Assembly (NCBI RefSeq): GCF_002179165.1 | Contig: NZ_NFNY01000012.1 | Coordinates: 1 to 64,000, forward strand | Direction of reading: 5' to 3' | DNA: 64,000 nt | DNA from: Campylobacter jejuni | Lineage (GTDB): Bacteria > Campylobacterota > Campylobacteria > Campylobacterales > Campylobacteraceae | In this document: piece by piece, positions 38,135-48,636 of the stretch | Layout of the letters: every line of letters begins with the position of its first letter | How positions within the stretch are numbered: position 1 is the first letter of the stretch | Made by a program: the position numbers and the translations under genes | Notes under the pieces: generated by a model | The model's input: only the letters and a program-made list of their open reading frames with translations | The model's database searches: none | Told to the model about the DNA's origin: nothing

Positions 38135-38262
38135 TTTAATTCCAATAATTGTATAGATTTGTAATTTATTATATCAAGGCTAACTTTAATTTATTGTTTA
38201 ATATAAAAATGATTTTAAAGATTTGCATAAAATGAAAATATTTATTTTTTAATAATAATTTT

Positions 38263-38271
38263 TGTTATAAT
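38263..38271 (+). promoter_or_regulatory. Extended -10 promoter for msrB
   Basis: TGTTATAAT is a perfect extended -10, 29 bases before the msrB ATG at 38301; AAAGGAG follows as Shine-Dalgarno. Confidence 0.6.
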
Positions 38272-38300
38272 TTAAAAGATTATTTGAAAAAGGAGAATAT

Positions 38301-38660
38301 ATGAAAAAATTAAATGAAGAAGAAAAAAGAGTGATATTAGAAAAAGGCACAGAGACCCCATTTAGCGGAAAGTATAATGATTTTTATGAGAAAGGAATTT
38401 ATCATTGTAAGCAATGTGGTGCTAAGCTTTACAAATCAGAATATAAATTTAAATCAGGTTGTGGTTGGCCAAGCTTTGATGATGAGATTGAGGGTGCAAT
38501 TAAAAGACTTCCTGATAAAGATGGAATTCGCACTGAAATTTTATGTGCAAATTGCAATGGGCATTTAGGTCATGTTTTTGAAGGAGAAGGTTTTTCACCA
38601 AAAAATATAAGACATTGTGTGAATTCAATTTCGTTAGAATTTGTTAAAAGTGAAAAGTAG
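38301..38660 (+). CDS. msrB: Peptide methionine-R-sulfoxide reductase MsrB
   Basis: 119 residues, a compact single-domain MsrB. It has TPFSGKY, GCGWPSF, two CxxC pairs for zinc (CKQC and CANC) and the catalytic Cys in RHCVNS near the end. It repairs R-methionine sulfoxide using thioredoxin. It is directly followed by the marC-family gene. Confidence 0.96.
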   Translation: MKKLNEEEKRVILEKGTETPFSGKYNDFYEKGIYHCKQCGAKLYKSEYKFKSGCGWPSFDDEIEGAIKRLPDKDGIRTEILCANCNGHLGHVFEGEGFSPKNIRHCVNSISLEFVKSEK

Positions 38661-39299
38661 ATGCTTCAAGATATTAGCAATGAAATTTATCTAATGTTTT
38701 TTGCAAGTATCACTTTGCTTGCTATTTTAAATCCCTTTGGAAATTTGACACAATTTTTAACCATGAGTGATGGTTTGCCTTTAATGCTTAGAAAAAAGCT
38801 TTTTCGTACTATTCTTTATACCGCACTTGCCATTGTTCTTGTGTTTTTATTTTCGGGTTCATTATTTACAAACTATATTTTTAGAGTTTCATTAGATGAT
38901 TTGAGAGTTTCTGGAGGGCTTGTTTTGATGATTATGGCTATTAAAAATTTACTTTTTTCCACTAAAAATGCAACTTGTGATTTTTCTTCATATCAAGAAA
39001 TGAATGAAAAAGATCTTTTAAGACAGAGTTTGATTCCTATGGCTTTTCCTATGCTTGTAGGACCTGGAACTTTGGCTAGTGTTGTTGTGATTTCTGAAGA
39101 TGATGGACTTGATATAGCATTTGGTGGAATTCTCATTGCTTTTATCTTTATGTTTATACTTTTTCATTTTGCGGCTACTATAGAAAAAATTATAGGAAAG
39201 CTTATTTTGCATGTTTTTTCACGCATTGCTCAAGTATTTATTGCTGCCATGGGATTTAAAATGATTGTAGTGGGATTAAAAAATATATTTAATTTATAA
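38661..39299 (+). CDS. MarC/NAAT-family inner-membrane protein
   Basis: A 212-residue protein with six predicted membrane helices and the family motifs LLAILNPFGNLTQFLTMS near the start and MAFPMLVGPGTLASVVV in the middle. MarC-family proteins are of uncertain transport function; early links to antibiotic resistance were not upheld. The ATG immediately follows the msrB stop, indicating one transcript. Confidence 0.88.
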   Translation: MLQDISNEIYLMFFASITLLAILNPFGNLTQFLTMSDGLPLMLRKKLFRTILYTALAIVLVFLFSGSLFTNYIFRVSLDDLRVSGGLVLMIMAIKNLLFSTKNATCDFSSYQEMNEKDLLRQSLIPMAFPMLVGPGTLASVVVISEDDGLDIAFGGILIAFIFMFILFHFAATIEKIIGKLILHVFSRIAQVFIAAMGFKMIVVGLKNIFNL

Positions 39300-39323
39300 T
39301 TTATATAAATTAAATTTTAAATA

Positions 39324-39332
39324 TGATATAAT
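39324..39332 (+). promoter_or_regulatory. Extended -10 promoter for the Tlp8-type receptor gene
   Basis: TGATATAAT, an extended -10, lies 37 bases before the ATG at 39369. Confidence 0.55.
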
Positions 39333-39368
39333 TAAGCACTGATATTTTATAACAAAAGGTGTTAAATT

Positions 39369-40655
39369 ATGTTTGGAAACAAAAAAGATGCAAATTTGGT
39401 AATGCAACTTGAAAAAAAATGCGGAGGGTTTGAAGATATTTTAAGATCCATTAGTAATACCATGGCGGTAATTGAATTTACAACTGATGGTGTTATTTTA
39501 GAAGCAAATCAAAATTTCTTAAGCACGATGAAATATTCTTTAAGTGAAATTAAAGGAAAACATCATAGTATGTTTTGTTTGCCTTCGGTGGTAAATTCTC
39601 CAGCTTATAGTGATTTTTGGAGAGATTTAAAAAGTGGCAAAGCAAGAAGTGGTCTTTTTCGTCGTGTCGCTAAAGGTGGAGTTGATATTTATCTTGAGGC
39701 GAATTATTTACCGATTTCAAACACTAATGGCGAGGTATATAAAATTATTAAATTTGCTAATGATATTACTCAAAGACATTACGAAATGCTTGATCTTAAA
39801 AATACTATTGCAGCTGCTAATCGTTCTATGGCTATTATTGAGTTTAAACCAGATGGTACAATTATCACAGCAAATGAAAATTTCTTAAAAACAATGGATT
39901 ATAATCTTGATGAAATTAAAGGAAAGCATCATAGCATGTTTTGTGATTCAAGTTATAGAAATTCCCAAGCATATGTGCAGTTTTGGGAGGATTTGAGAGA
40001 AGGAAAATATCAATCAGGTAAATATATTAGATATGGTAGAAACAATAAAAAAGTTGATCTTGAAGCAAGTTATAATCCTGTTAAAAATGATGATGGTAAA
40101 ATTTATAAAGTAATTAAATTTGCTACAGATATTAGTGCTCAAGTGCAAAGAGATGAAGAAAAATTACGCCTAATTAGTGAATTGGCAGACAAAAATGATA
40201 ATCTTACGCAAGAAGGTGACCGTGTGATTGAAAATACGGTTTCTAATGTTCAAAATATTGCGGATATGATGTCTCAAAGTTCAAATCTTGTTTCTTCGCT
40301 TAATCAACAATCTGATGAAATTAAATCAATCATTCAAACCATTAGTGATATAGCTGATCAAACAAATCTTTTAGCTTTAAATGCAGCTATTGAAGCCGCA
40401 AGAGCTGGAGAGCATGGTCGTGGTTTTGCTGTTGTTGCTGATGAGGTAAGAAGTCTTGCTGAAAGAACGGGACATTCTGTAAATGAAATTACGACTACAA
40501 TTAATTCTATACGCAATGTAACTTCTCAAGTGGTTCAAAGCATTAAAGAAGGCTTAGAAGATGTTAATCATAGTGTTGAATTAGCAAAAGAAGCTAAAGA
40601 TTGTATGGAAAAAATTCGCGAGAGTTCTGCAGAAGTTGCTAAGGCAATGTCTTAA
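39369..40655 (+). CDS. Cytoplasmic double-PAS chemoreceptor (Tlp8/CetZ-type)
   Basis: A 428-residue soluble methyl-accepting-type protein without membrane segments. Two tandem PAS domains (about residues 20-145 and 146-265) share the same pattern, each with [11 protein letters not shown] and a final FA(N/T)DI. The signalling hairpin follows, with the conserved tip [31 protein letters not shown]. This is the architecture of C. jejuni Cj1110c, Tlp8 or CetZ, which works with CetA/CetB in energy taxis. The cofactor (FAD in Aer-like PAS domains) is assumed. Confidence 0.88.
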   Translation: MFGNKKDANLVMQLEKKCGGFEDILRSISNTMAVIEFTTDGVILEANQNFLSTMKYSLSEIKGKHHSMFCLPSVVNSPAYSDFWRDLKSGKARSGLFRRVAKGGVDIYLEANYLPISNTNGEVYKIIKFANDITQRHYEMLDLKNTIAAANRSMAIIEFKPDGTIITANENFLKTMDYNLDEIKGKHHSMFCDSSYRNSQAYVQFWEDLREGKYQSGKYIRYGRNNKKVDLEASYNPVKNDDGKIYKVIKFATDISAQVQRDEEKLRLISELADKNDNLTQEGDRVIENTVSNVQNIADMMSQSSNLVSSLNQQSDEIKSIIQTISDIADQTNLLALNAAIEAARAGEHGRGFAVVADEVRSLAERTGHSVNEITTTINSIRNVTSQVVQSIKEGLEDVNHSVELAKEAKDCMEKIRESSAEVAKAMS

Positions 40656-40661
40656 TCAAAT

Positions 40662-40687
40662 GAAAAAGCGTAATTTTACGCTTTTTC
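40662..40687. terminator. Bidirectional terminator between the tlp8-type gene and aat
   Basis: A perfect 12-base-arm hairpin: GAAAAAGCGTAA and TTACGCTTTTTC around TT. A T-run is present on both strands, so it can end both convergent transcripts. The aat stop codon (40676-40678) lies inside one arm. Confidence 0.85.
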
Positions 40688-41329
40688 TATTAAATTTTTA
40701 AAACTATCAAAACCGCTTTTTTGATGACATTTTTCTTTTAAAATTTCTAAAAAGTCTTTTCTGGGAATATTCCTTGCCCCCATAAATTCTAAGTGTTTAT
40801 TATAAATTTGACAATCGATAATAAAATCATAAGGAAGTAATAATTCGCAAAGTTTAATCATTGCTATTTTGGAAACATTTTTTTTAAGACTTACCATACT
40901 TTCTCCAAAAAAAACTTTTCCTAGTATCAATCCATAAATACCGCCTACTAGTTCATTATTTTCATAAAGCTCTAAACTATGTGCAAAACCTTGCTTAAAA
41001 AGCTCATGATAAATTTGTATAAAATCATCATCTATCCAGCTTTGAGGACGCTCATTTCGACAAAGCATAATCAGTTTTAAAAAATCATAATCAAGTCGAA
41101 TTTCATATAATTTCATAAATTTTTTCATATTTTTTTGTATATGAATTTCGTTTGGATAAAGCACACATCTAGGGTCAGGACACCACCAAGCTACAGGATT
41201 GCTAGTCCATGGAAAAAGCCCAAAATGATAAGCTTTTAAGGTAAAGTCAATTTCAAGTTTTGGGCTTAAAAATATTGGTGCATCTTTAGGTGCATCAAGT
41301 AATTTAGAATATAAGTTCGAGCTTTCCAT
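40676..41329 (-). CDS. aat: Leucyl/phenylalanyl-tRNA-protein transferase Aat
   Basis: 217 residues from the ATG at 41329 (MESSNLYSKLL), as in C. jejuni; a TTG three codons upstream is less likely. Family motifs: FGLFPW, WWCPDPRCVLYPNE, SWIDDDF, HSLELYENNELVGGIYGL, GKVFFGESMVS. Aat adds Leu or Phe to N-terminal Lys/Arg, making N-degrons recognised by ClpS and degraded by ClpAP. clpA and clpS lie immediately upstream in the same operon, so the N-end rule pathway is encoded together. Confidence 0.94.
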   Translation of the reverse strand: MESSNLYSKLLDAPKDAPIFLSPKLEIDFTLKAYHFGLFPWTSNPVAWWCPDPRCVLYPNEIHIQKNMKKFMKLYEIRLDYDFLKLIMLCRNERPQSWIDDDFIQIYHELFKQGFAHSLELYENNELVGGIYGLILGKVFFGESMVSLKKNVSKIAMIKLCELLLPYDFIIDCQIYNKHLEFMGARNIPRKDFLEILKEKCHQKSGFDSFKNLIEKA

Positions 41330-43421
41330 TTTTACCAAGCTTGATTTTAGCTATTCCACCTTTTTTAAGTTTTCCAAAAAGAATTTCATCACTGACTTTT
41401 TCTCCAATTTCTTCCGCAATAATGCGTTTTAATAATCTTACGCCAAATTCTTTATTGTAAGCTTTTTTGGCTAAATGAAGTTTGGTTTTTTCATCAGCTA
41501 TCAATTTGATATTATTTAAATTCGCAGAAATTTCATCTAATTCTTTTTGCACGATTTTTGATAAAATTTCATCACTTAAATCATTAAAATGTAGAATTTT
41601 ATCAATACGATTAATGAATTCAGGTGCAAAAAAATCTTTTATAGCACGATTGCTTTTTTCCTCGTTTTTACTTAAAAATCCAAGCTCATTACTTTCTTTG
41701 AGCCCTAAATTGGAAGTCATTATGATAATGGTATTTTTAAAATCGATCTTAAGTCCGCTATTGTCAGTCAGTTGTGCATTATCAAAAATTTGCAAAAAGG
41801 TATTGCTTAAATCAGGATGTGCTTTTTCTATTTCATCAAAAAGAATAAGGCTAAAAGGATTTTTGCGTATGGCATTACTCAAAAGCCCTCCATCTTCATA
41901 TCCTACATATCCAGCAGGAGAGCCTATAAGTTTGCTAAGAGCATGTTTTTCTGCATATTCGCTCATATCAAACCTTTCTAAATTTAAGCCCAAAAAGTCC
42001 GCTAAAAATTTACAAAGTTCTGTTTTTCCAACACCACTGGATCCTGTAAATAAAAATACTCCACGCGGAGAATTGGGATTTTTAAATCCTGCAAAACTTT
42101 GCTTTAATGTTGCTACAAGCTGATTGATGACTTCATCTTGTCCAAAAATTTTTGTTTTTAAATTCGAATTTAAATTCATCAATGCTTTATTTTGGTCAAA
42201 TTCAAACATCTTATGATGATGTGTCATTTTGGCTAAAACTTGTTCTAAGTCTTTAATGTTTGCATTTTTTTTATTTTTTTTATTCAATGCAAAAGAAGCT
42301 CCAAGCTCATCAATGAGATCAATAGCACTATCAGGTAGATATTTGTCATTAAAAAATTTTTTACCCCACTCAACTGCTTGTTTTAAAATTTCATCACTCA
42401 ATTTAATTTTATGAAAATCTTCATATTTATCTTTTAGGCCTTGTAAAATTTGAAAAGCTTCCTCTTTGCTTGGTTCATCGACATTAATTTTAGCAAAACG
42501 CCGACTTAAGGGTTTGTTTTTGTCAAAAGTGTTTTTATATTCCATAAAAGTAGTTGCACCTATACATTTTAAACTCCCATTGCTTAGTGCAGGTTTTAAG
42601 AGATTAGAAAAATCAGTATGTGATTCTCCAGTAGATCCAGCACCAACTATGGTGTGAATTTCATCAATAAATAAAATAGCATTAGGGATTTTATTTAATT
42701 CGTCTAAAATTTCTTTAATGCGTTTTTCAAAATCTCCACGATATTTAGTCCCTGAAAGTAATCCTGCCATATCTAAACTAAAAATTTGGGCATTTTGTAA
42801 ATTTTTTGGAACTTTATTTTGTGCTATAGCCAAAGCAAGACCTTCGACTATGGCTGTTTTTCCCACTCCAGCTTCACCCACTAAAATGGGATTATTTTTT
42901 TTGCGACGCGATAAAATTTGAAGCATTCTTTCTAATTCAAAGTGGCGACCCACTAAAGGATCTATTTTGCCTTGGGTCGCTAAAAGCGTTAAATTATTTG
43001 TATAGGAATTTAAATTTTGCACTTCATCTTGCTGTTTTAGTTCCTTGATTTTTTCTAAACTTAAATGATGTTTTTGTAAAAGATAGCTTGATATAGTTCT
43101 TTCATCTTGTATGAGTTTTTCTAAAAAATCAATAACTCTCATATCTTTTGTTTTGAGTAAAATTTCATCTAAAATAATGGAGTTTATAGGTTCTATTTCT
43201 TGATTTAAAACAGGATTTTTTTGAGCAATGTGGTTTTTAAGCTCATCTTCTAAAATTTCTATTTCTCCATCTGCTAATTCTTCAAAAATATTTTTAAAAT
43301 CTAAACTAAGTTTAAGTATAGCAAAAAGCAAATGTTCACAAGTTACAAATTCATGACGATTGATAAGGCTTAGATGTTTTGCATTGTCGAGAAATTTTTG
43401 TAAATTTTCTTGGTATTTCAT
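41304..43421 (-). CDS. clpA: ClpAP protease ATPase subunit ClpA
   Basis: 705 residues. The N-domain is followed by two AAA modules with Walker A GEAGVGKT (first) and GSSGVGKT (second), and Walker B ILFIDEIHTIVG and ILFDEIEKAHPD. It unfolds substrates for ClpP, including N-degron proteins delivered by ClpS. It overlaps aat by 26 bases and clpS by four. Confidence 0.95.
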   Translation of the reverse strand: MKYQENLQKFLDNAKHLSLINRHEFVTCEHLLFAILKLSLDFKNIFEELADGEIEILEDELKNHIAQKNPVLNQEIEPINSIILDEILLKTKDMRVIDFLEKLIQDERTISSYLLQKHHLSLEKIKELKQQDEVQNLNSYTNNLTLLATQGKIDPLVGRHFELERMLQILSRRKKNNPILVGEAGVGKTAIVEGLALAIAQNKVPKNLQNAQIFSLDMAGLLSGTKYRGDFEKRIKEILDELNKIPNAILFIDEIHTIVGAGSTGESHTDFSNLLKPALSNGSLKCIGATTFMEYKNTFDKNKPLSRRFAKINVDEPSKEEAFQILQGLKDKYEDFHKIKLSDEILKQAVEWGKKFFNDKYLPDSAIDLIDELGASFALNKKNKKNANIKDLEQVLAKMTHHHKMFEFDQNKALMNLNSNLKTKIFGQDEVINQLVATLKQSFAGFKNPNSPRGVFLFTGSSGVGKTELCKFLADFLGLNLERFDMSEYAEKHALSKLIGSPAGYVGYEDGGLLSNAIRKNPFSLILFDEIEKAHPDLSNTFLQIFDNAQLTDNSGLKIDFKNTIIIMTSNLGLKESNELGFLSKNEEKSNRAIKDFFAPEFINRIDKILHFNDLSDEILSKIVQKELDEISANLNNIKLIADEKTKLHLAKKAYNKEFGVRLLKRIIAEEIGEKVSDEILFGKLKKGGIAKIKLGKNGKLELIF

Positions 43422-43708
43422 TCTTCTTCTATCCTTGTTTGCAATGGAAAATTAGCTAGTTTTGAAGCATTAGCGACTTGTTTTTGTTTAGAAAGTGCAA
43501 TTTCTTGAGTATAAATTCCGCAAATTCCACTACCATTAAGATGAACTTCAAGCATAATTTTGCTTGCATTTTCAAAATTATGATGAAAAATATTCATTAA
43601 AATTTCAATCACAAAATCCATAGTTGTTACATCATCGTTTAAAAGAACCACCTTAAACATTTTTGGCTCTTTTAGTTTGCTTTGCTCTAGTGTCTTAGTC
43701 TTTGGCAT
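43418..43708 (-). CDS. clpS: ClpA adaptor ClpS
   Basis: 96 residues with the ClpS core: FKVVLLNDDVTTMDFVIEIL, containing the Asn-Asp-Asp of the N-degron pocket. The later VHLNGSGICGIYTQEIA is the H-x-x-G-x-G-x-x-G segment. It hands proteins with Leu, Phe, Trp or Tyr at the N-terminus to ClpA. It overlaps clpA by four bases. Confidence 0.95.
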   Translation of the reverse strand: MPKTKTLEQSKLKEPKMFKVVLLNDDVTTMDFVIEILMNIFHHNFENASKIMLEVHLNGSGICGIYTQEIALSKQKQVANASKLANFPLQTRIEEE

Positions 43709-44310
43709 TATTTTTCTTTATAAATTCTATTAAGATCATTTTGCATGAGCTCTGTTGGAATTTTACCAAGATAAAAATCAGTCGGATTATTATTATTCCA
43801 ATAGTCACTAAGTTTTTGATAAACACCATTTTTCATTACCACTTTAAAAGGAAGTTGTTCCATGCTTTGATAATCAATATCTTTTAATATCTGTGCAATA
43901 ATGCGATTGTTTTGAGTGCTATTGCTTAAGAAATAATAAGCACCATAATCATCGGCAAATTTTTTAACCACTTCATCACTCACATCTTCAAAATGAGTCA
44001 GTCCTATAATGAGAAATTTGTTTGAGTTGTTTTTCCAAAGTTTGCTAAGCTCTAGCGCTTCTTCTTTGCAAGGGGTGCAAAAAGTTCCAAAAAAATCAAT
44101 CATTAAGACTTTATTTTCTTCACCCTCGATTACAAAGCCTTTATCAGTTCGCACAAGTGTCTTACTACCGCCATTGACACTATTTAGGACGATTTTATCG
44201 CCTTTATTGTATTCTTCAAACATATAATCATTTTGCACTTCTTCTTGATGTGAGCAAGCACTTATAAGAAATCCAATAGCTATAAAAAACAATATTAGTA
44301 TTTTTTTCAT
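43708..44310 (-). CDS. TlpA-like thiol-disulfide lipoprotein (Cj1106-type)
   Basis: 200 residues. It has a lipoprotein signal peptide with lipobox LISAC (Cys near residue 19), then a thioredoxin fold with active site GTFCTPCKEEA (CxxC) near residue 75 and a cis-Pro region in MEQLPFKVV. It is probably a periplasmic, membrane-anchored reductase for disulfides. It shares its first base with the end of clpS and lies 14 bases after smpB. The partner proteins are unknown. Confidence 0.85.
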   Translation of the reverse strand: MKKILILFFIAIGFLISACSHQEEVQNDYMFEEYNKGDKIVLNSVNGGSKTLVRTDKGFVIEGEENKVLMIDFFGTFCTPCKEEALELSKLWKNNSNKFLIIGLTHFEDVSDEVVKKFADDYGAYYFLSNSTQNNRIIAQILKDIDYQSMEQLPFKVVMKNGVYQKLSDYWNNNNPTDFYLGKIPTELMQNDLNRIYKEK

Positions 44311-44323
44311 ATTTTTAACTCCT

Positions 44324-44776
44324 TTATTTGTAATTTTTAATAGCAGCTCTTGCTTCCAAGTCCGCTTGTTTTTTCTTTAGGCTTTCTCGTTTATCATGTA
44401 AATTTTTTCCTTTAGCCAAAGCTAGAGTTGCCTTTACTTTATTTTTGGCATTAAAATAAAGATCAAGAATGATTAGAGTGTAGCCTTCTATGCTAACTTT
44501 TCCCAAAAGTTTATCAATTTGCTTACGATGCATTAAAAGCTTTCTAACTCCTCTTTCTTCGTGTTTATAGTAAGAATGAGTAGTGTTAAGATGTGAAATG
44601 TGAGCGTTTAGTAAAAAAAGTTCTCCTTTGATGATACGCACAAAAGAATCTTTTAAATTTGCCCTTCCTGCACGTAAAGCAACGACTTCACTACCTTTTA
44701 AAACTATCCCTGCTTCAAAGTGTTCGATAATACTATAATCAAATAAAGCTTTTTTATTTCTAGCAATAGTTTTCAT
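44324..44776 (-). CDS. smpB: tmRNA-binding protein SmpB
   Basis: 150 residues: [27 protein letters not shown], the typical N-terminus, [24 protein letters not shown] near the basic C-terminal tail. It carries tmRNA to stalled ribosomes. The tmRNA gene itself is not seen in this window. It overlaps ispE by four bases. Confidence 0.96.
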   Translation of the reverse strand: MKTIARNKKALFDYSIIEHFEAGIVLKGSEVVALRAGRANLKDSFVRIIKGELFLLNAHISHLNTTHSYYKHEERGVRKLLMHRKQIDKLLGKVSIEGYTLIILDLYFNAKNKVKATLALAKGKNLHDKRESLKKKQADLEARAAIKNYK

Positions 44777-45540
44777 TGATGCACCTTAAAAACACTACTT
44801 CCGCTTCCGCTTAGAAAAAAACCCTGTTGTAAAAAAACAAGCATTTTAGGATATAAAGCTACACAAGGAGTAAATAAATCATTTAGCTGGGTATTTTCAA
44901 ATTCTAAAAGCTTTTTAGTGCTTAAATTTTTATAAATTTTAACATCAAGAATGTTTTTTTCAAAATTAAATATTCCTTTGTCAAATTCATCATAAACCGC
45001 TTTGGTTTGGCAAGAAAGCTCAGGAAAAACCCATTCTAAATCAGGTATATCATCATTAAATTCTTTTATGATTTCTCCACATCCGCTTACATTTGCAGAT
45101 TCAAAACCGCTTAGAAAAAAAGCAATATCACTACCTAATGCGGTGCTAAATTCTATAAGTTTTTGCGTGCTTAGTTTTAAATTTAATTCTTCATTGATTA
45201 AAATTAAAAAGCTTGCACAATCACTACTTCCTCCGCCAAGCCCTGCACATATAGGAATATTTTTAGTTAGCTTTATGCTTTTAGTTTTAAAAAATTCTTC
45301 CAATTCATTTTTATAGCCTTTTTTGCAAAGCAAATGATAGGCTTTTGTGATGATATTATCTTTGCAATCAAAATCGCTCATTATTTCAAAACCTTTTTTT
45401 GAATTTGAAGTTTTATCAATAATGTCAATTTCATCAAAAAGATTTTTTAAAAGTATAAAGCGTGATTCTAAGAGATGATATTTTCTCGTATCAAAACCCG
45501 TTAATTTTAAAAAAATATTCGCTTTAGCGTATGCTTTCAT
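44773..45540 (-). CDS. ispE: 4-diphosphocytidyl-2-C-methyl-D-erythritol kinase IspE
   Basis: 255 residues, GHMP kinase. [14 protein letters not shown] opens the fold, and the ATP loop is [17 protein letters not shown] near residue 90. [12 protein letters not shown] contains the catalytic Asp. It acts in the non-mevalonate isoprenoid pathway, upstream of undecaprenyl lipid supply. It overlaps both csrA and smpB by four bases. Confidence 0.94.
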   Translation of the reverse strand: MKAYAKANIFLKLTGFDTRKYHLLESRFILLKNLFDEIDIIDKTSNSKKGFEIMSDFDCKDNIITKAYHLLCKKGYKNELEEFFKTKSIKLTKNIPICAGLGGGSSDCASFLILINEELNLKLSTQKLIEFSTALGSDIAFFLSGFESANVSGCGEIIKEFNDDIPDLEWVFPELSCQTKAVYDEFDKGIFNFEKNILDVKIYKNLSTKKLLEFENTQLNDLFTPCVALYPKMLVFLQQGFFLSGSGSSVFKVHQ

Positions 45541-45764
45541 GGGATTAATTTTTTACTAAGATCGTCTAATTTAATATCACTTTTTACCACTGAATGCAGG
45601 TTTTCATCTTTGATTTGAGTGATAAGTTCTTTTCTTAAAATCATCAAAGATTTTGGTGCATCAATGCCTATTTTTGCATATCCTTTTCCAGTTTGCACTA
45701 TTTTAATCTCTATGCCTTCGCCAATAACAATGCTTTCATTTTCTTTTCGTGATAATATTAACAT
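45537..45764 (-). CDS. csrA: RNA-binding regulator CsrA
   Basis: 75 residues: [20 protein letters not shown], the usual CsrA start, and [15 protein letters not shown], with the RNA-contacting Arg, near residue 45. In Campylobacter it binds mRNAs such as flaA and is held by FliW. It overlaps truB by seven and ispE by four bases. Confidence 0.96.
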   Translation of the reverse strand: MLILSRKENESIVIGEGIEIKIVQTGKGYAKIGIDAPKSLMILRKELITQIKDENLHSVVKSDIKLDDLSKKLIP

Positions 45765-46576
45765 TTTTCAACCTTATTTAAAAGATATTTTACCTTATTT
45801 TCTTTAACATCAATGATACTAAAATATTTTTCATTTTCTATATAGTAAAAACCCTCATTTTGAAATTCTAATTCTTCTAAAGTAATTTTAGAACCATTTT
45901 CTAGTTTGCTTAGATCTTTGATGAAATTTGGTTTTAAATTTAGATATTTTATCACATTTAAGCTTTTTTCGTTATTATAAAAAAATTTTCCTTCACTAAT
46001 GCGTTCAAGCGAACTTAAAGTGGCATTGATACCTAATTTCCTAGCAAAAAGTTCACAATAAGATCTTATATAAGCACCTTCGCTAACACTGATTTGTATA
46101 TGCAAAAAAGGATGAGTATAATGTAAAATTTCACAAGAAAAAATTTCCATTGTGCAAGGTTTTAATTTGGCAACTTCCCCTTTTGTAGCCAACTCATAAG
46201 CTCTTTTTCCCTCTATTTTTTTAGCACTAAATTGAGGTGGTGTATAAGAAATTTTTCCCAAAAGTTCTGTTTTGATCTGTTCTAAGGTTTTGAGTTCAAA
46301 AGCTTTTAAAAGTTCTATTTTTTGTATATTTTTATTATCAAGACTTAAAGATTTAACTCCAAGCCAAAGTGTTGCTTTATATGTTTTTGGGGTTTTTTCT
46401 AAAAATCTAAAAAGTTTAGTATATTGTCCAAAAGCAACAATCAAAACCCCTTTAGCAAAAGGATCTAAAGTCCCAGAATATCCTGCTTTTTTGTTTTTGT
46501 ATTTTCTTTTTAAACTGGATAAAAAAGCATTGGAGCTAAGCTCTATAGGCTTAAAAGCGACAAAAATTTTATTCAT
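45758..46576 (-). CDS. truB: tRNA pseudouridine-55 synthase TruB
   Basis: 272 residues. The catalytic Asp is in [28 protein letters not shown] and the later [19 protein letters not shown] are TruB blocks. It makes the T-loop pseudouridine. It overlaps uvrD by four bases. Confidence 0.95.
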   Translation of the reverse strand: MNKIFVAFKPIELSSNAFLSSLKRKYKNKKAGYSGTLDPFAKGVLIVAFGQYTKLFRFLEKTPKTYKATLWLGVKSLSLDNKNIQKIELLKAFELKTLEQIKTELLGKISYTPPQFSAKKIEGKRAYELATKGEVAKLKPCTMEIFSCEILHYTHPFLHIQISVSEGAYIRSYCELFARKLGINATLSSLERISEGKFFYNNEKSLNVIKYLNLKPNFIKDLSKLENGSKITLEELEFQNEGFYYIENEKYFSIIDVKENKVKYLLNKVEKC

Positions 46577-48636
46577 ACGACTTTTTCCACAAAATTTGAC
46601 ATAATGATGCGTTCGATTCCGCCAAAATTAATGGTAAGTTTTTCTTCTTTTGTATTTTTATTAACATCAATAACGCGTCCTATACCAAAAATTTTGTGCT
46701 TAACCAAATCCCCTTTTTTATAACCCTTGGGATTTCCATCGTTTAAGAAGGTTTTTTTATTTAATTTACTTTCTTCTAAAAAGCGACTAGGGTGTAATTC
46801 TGCACGACTTCCACGATAAAAACGAGAATTTGCAATAGCTAGCAATAAATGTTTTTTAGCGCGGGTAATGGCTACATAAGCAAGTCTTCTTTCTTCTTCT
46901 ATATCACTTTCGCTTAGAGGAAAAAATCCTTCTTCAAAACCAATAATGAAAATATGGTCAAATTCCAAGCCTTTGCTTGCGTGTATGCTCATTAAACAAA
47001 CGCTTTTTTCATCGATTCCATCTTGATCGCTAAGCAATGAAATTTCGCTTAAAATTTCTTCTAGAGTAATATTTGGATTTTCTTTGATTTTTTCTTTAAT
47101 GTTAGCATAAAATTCATCAATATTTAACACCCTTTCATCGCCATTTTCTTGCTCTTTGTAAAAATCCTTGATTTTAAAAAGTTCTTCAAAGTTTTCAAGC
47201 ATTTTCTTTAAGTTAGAATGTTCTTTAAGTTTGTGGATATTGTCAATAAAAGTTCTTGCTTCATTTTGAGCTTTTTTTGTAGAGAAGAGTTTAACTCCTC
47301 CATTGCTTTCACAAAGGGCTTCAAAGAGCGATAGTTGTCTTTTTTGTGCGTATTCTTCTAAATTTTGCAAAGCTTTTTCACCTATATTTCTTTTAGGACG
47401 ATTGATAATAGATTTAAAAGATAAGTCATCATCAGTATTTAAAAGAAATCTAAGATAAAAAATTAAATCTTTAATTTCAAGTCTTTCATAAAAACGCATT
47501 CCGCTAAGCAATTTATAAGGGATTTTTTCTCTCATAAAAGCTTCTTCTATGGATCTTGAAAGTGCATTTACGCGGAATAGAATAGCAATTTGTGATGCTT
47601 CAATACCTGAATTTAAAAGCTTTTTAATTTTATTGGCTATTTCCATGCTTTCGATTTTTTCATTGTCGCTTTTTAGGACTTGAACTTCTTCGCCTTGATC
47701 TTTGGTGCAAAGCAATGTTTTTCCAAGTCGTTTTTCATTGTGTGCAATTAAATCATTAGCTGCTTTTAAAATCATACCAACCGAGCGATAATTTTGTTCA
47801 AGTTTAACCAGTTTTACATTCTGAAATTCGCTTTGAAAATTTAAGATATTTTCTATTTTCGCTCCACGCCAGCTATAAATGCTTTGATCATCATCGCCCA
47901 CGACGTATAAATTTTCATGCACACGACAAAGATTTTTTAGAATTTTATATTGCAAAGCATTGGTATCTTGATATTCATCTACTGTGATATAATGATATAA
48001 AGCACTCTGTTCTTTTGCAAAATTTTCATCACTTTCTAAAATGGTATTCGTAAGCAACAAAAGATCATCAAAATCCACAAAATTATGTTTAAGTAAATAT
48101 TCTTGGTAATTTTGATAATAAATAGCCATTTTTTGCAAAGCTTGATGTTTGATTTCATTATTTTTTAGCAATTCCGCTTCTTTAAATATTTCTTCAATAC
48201 TTTTGCTATTGTTTTTAAAATGTGAAATAAATTGTGCAGCTTGATAAATATTGGCTTTTTCATCGCTAATGATTTCTTTTAGGATTTTTTTTGTATCACT
48301 GGTGTCTATAATAATGAAATTATTATTTCTTTCTAGTCTTTCTATATGAAGTTTTAAAAATAAAAGTCCAAATTTATGAAAGGTGCAAAGCAAAGGATTT
48401 TCACTACTTTTAAGAAAGCTTAAAGCCCTGGTTCTCATCACACTTGCGGCTTTATTGGTAAAAGTTAAGGTTAAAGTATTTACAGCAGGAATTCCAACTT
48501 CTCCTATCATATAAGCAAGACGCGTAGTGATAGTTTTGGTCTTACCGCTACCCGCACCAGCAAGTATAAGCATAGGACCATCGATATGCTTGATTGCTTC
48601 TTTTTGGCTTTCATTTAAATCTTTAAACAAATTCAT
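46573..48636 (-). CDS. uvrD: UvrD/PcrA-type superfamily 1 DNA helicase
   Basis: 687 residues. Helicase motifs in order: [14 protein letters not shown] (I), [13 protein letters not shown] (Ia), [12 protein letters not shown] (II), [13 protein letters not shown] (III), KLEQNYRS (IV), [17 protein letters not shown] (V) and [12 protein letters not shown] (VI). A short C-terminal Tudor-like tail ([16 protein letters not shown]) is typical of PcrA/UvrD. It acts in repair and replication. It overlaps its neighbours by four bases on both sides. Confidence 0.95.
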   Translation of the reverse strand: MNLFKDLNESQKEAIKHIDGPMLILAGAGSGKTKTITTRLAYMIGEVGIPAVNTLTLTFTNKAASVMRTRALSFLKSSENPLLCTFHKFGLLFLKLHIERLERNNNFIIIDTSDTKKILKEIISDEKANIYQAAQFISHFKNNSKSIEEIFKEAELLKNNEIKHQALQKMAIYYQNYQEYLLKHNFVDFDDLLLLTNTILESDENFAKEQSALYHYITVDEYQDTNALQYKILKNLCRVHENLYVVGDDDQSIYSWRGAKIENILNFQSEFQNVKLVKLEQNYRSVGMILKAANDLIAHNEKRLGKTLLCTKDQGEEVQVLKSDNEKIESMEIANKIKKLLNSGIEASQIAILFRVNALSRSIEEAFMREKIPYKLLSGMRFYERLEIKDLIFYLRFLLNTDDDLSFKSIINRPKRNIGEKALQNLEEYAQKRQLSLFEALCESNGGVKLFSTKKAQNEARTFIDNIHKLKEHSNLKKMLENFEELFKIKDFYKEQENGDERVLNIDEFYANIKEKIKENPNITLEEILSEISLLSDQDGIDEKSVCLMSIHASKGLEFDHIFIIGFEEGFFPLSESDIEEERRLAYVAITRAKKHLLLAIANSRFYRGSRAELHPSRFLEESKLNKKTFLNDGNPKGYKKGDLVKHKIFGIGRVIDVNKNTKEEKLTINFGGIERIIMSNFVEKVV

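Noticed and set aside
41482-42123. 213-codon plus-strand reading frame within clpA
   Set aside because: Antisense shadow of conserved AAA coding sequence, with no ribosome site or recognisable domain.
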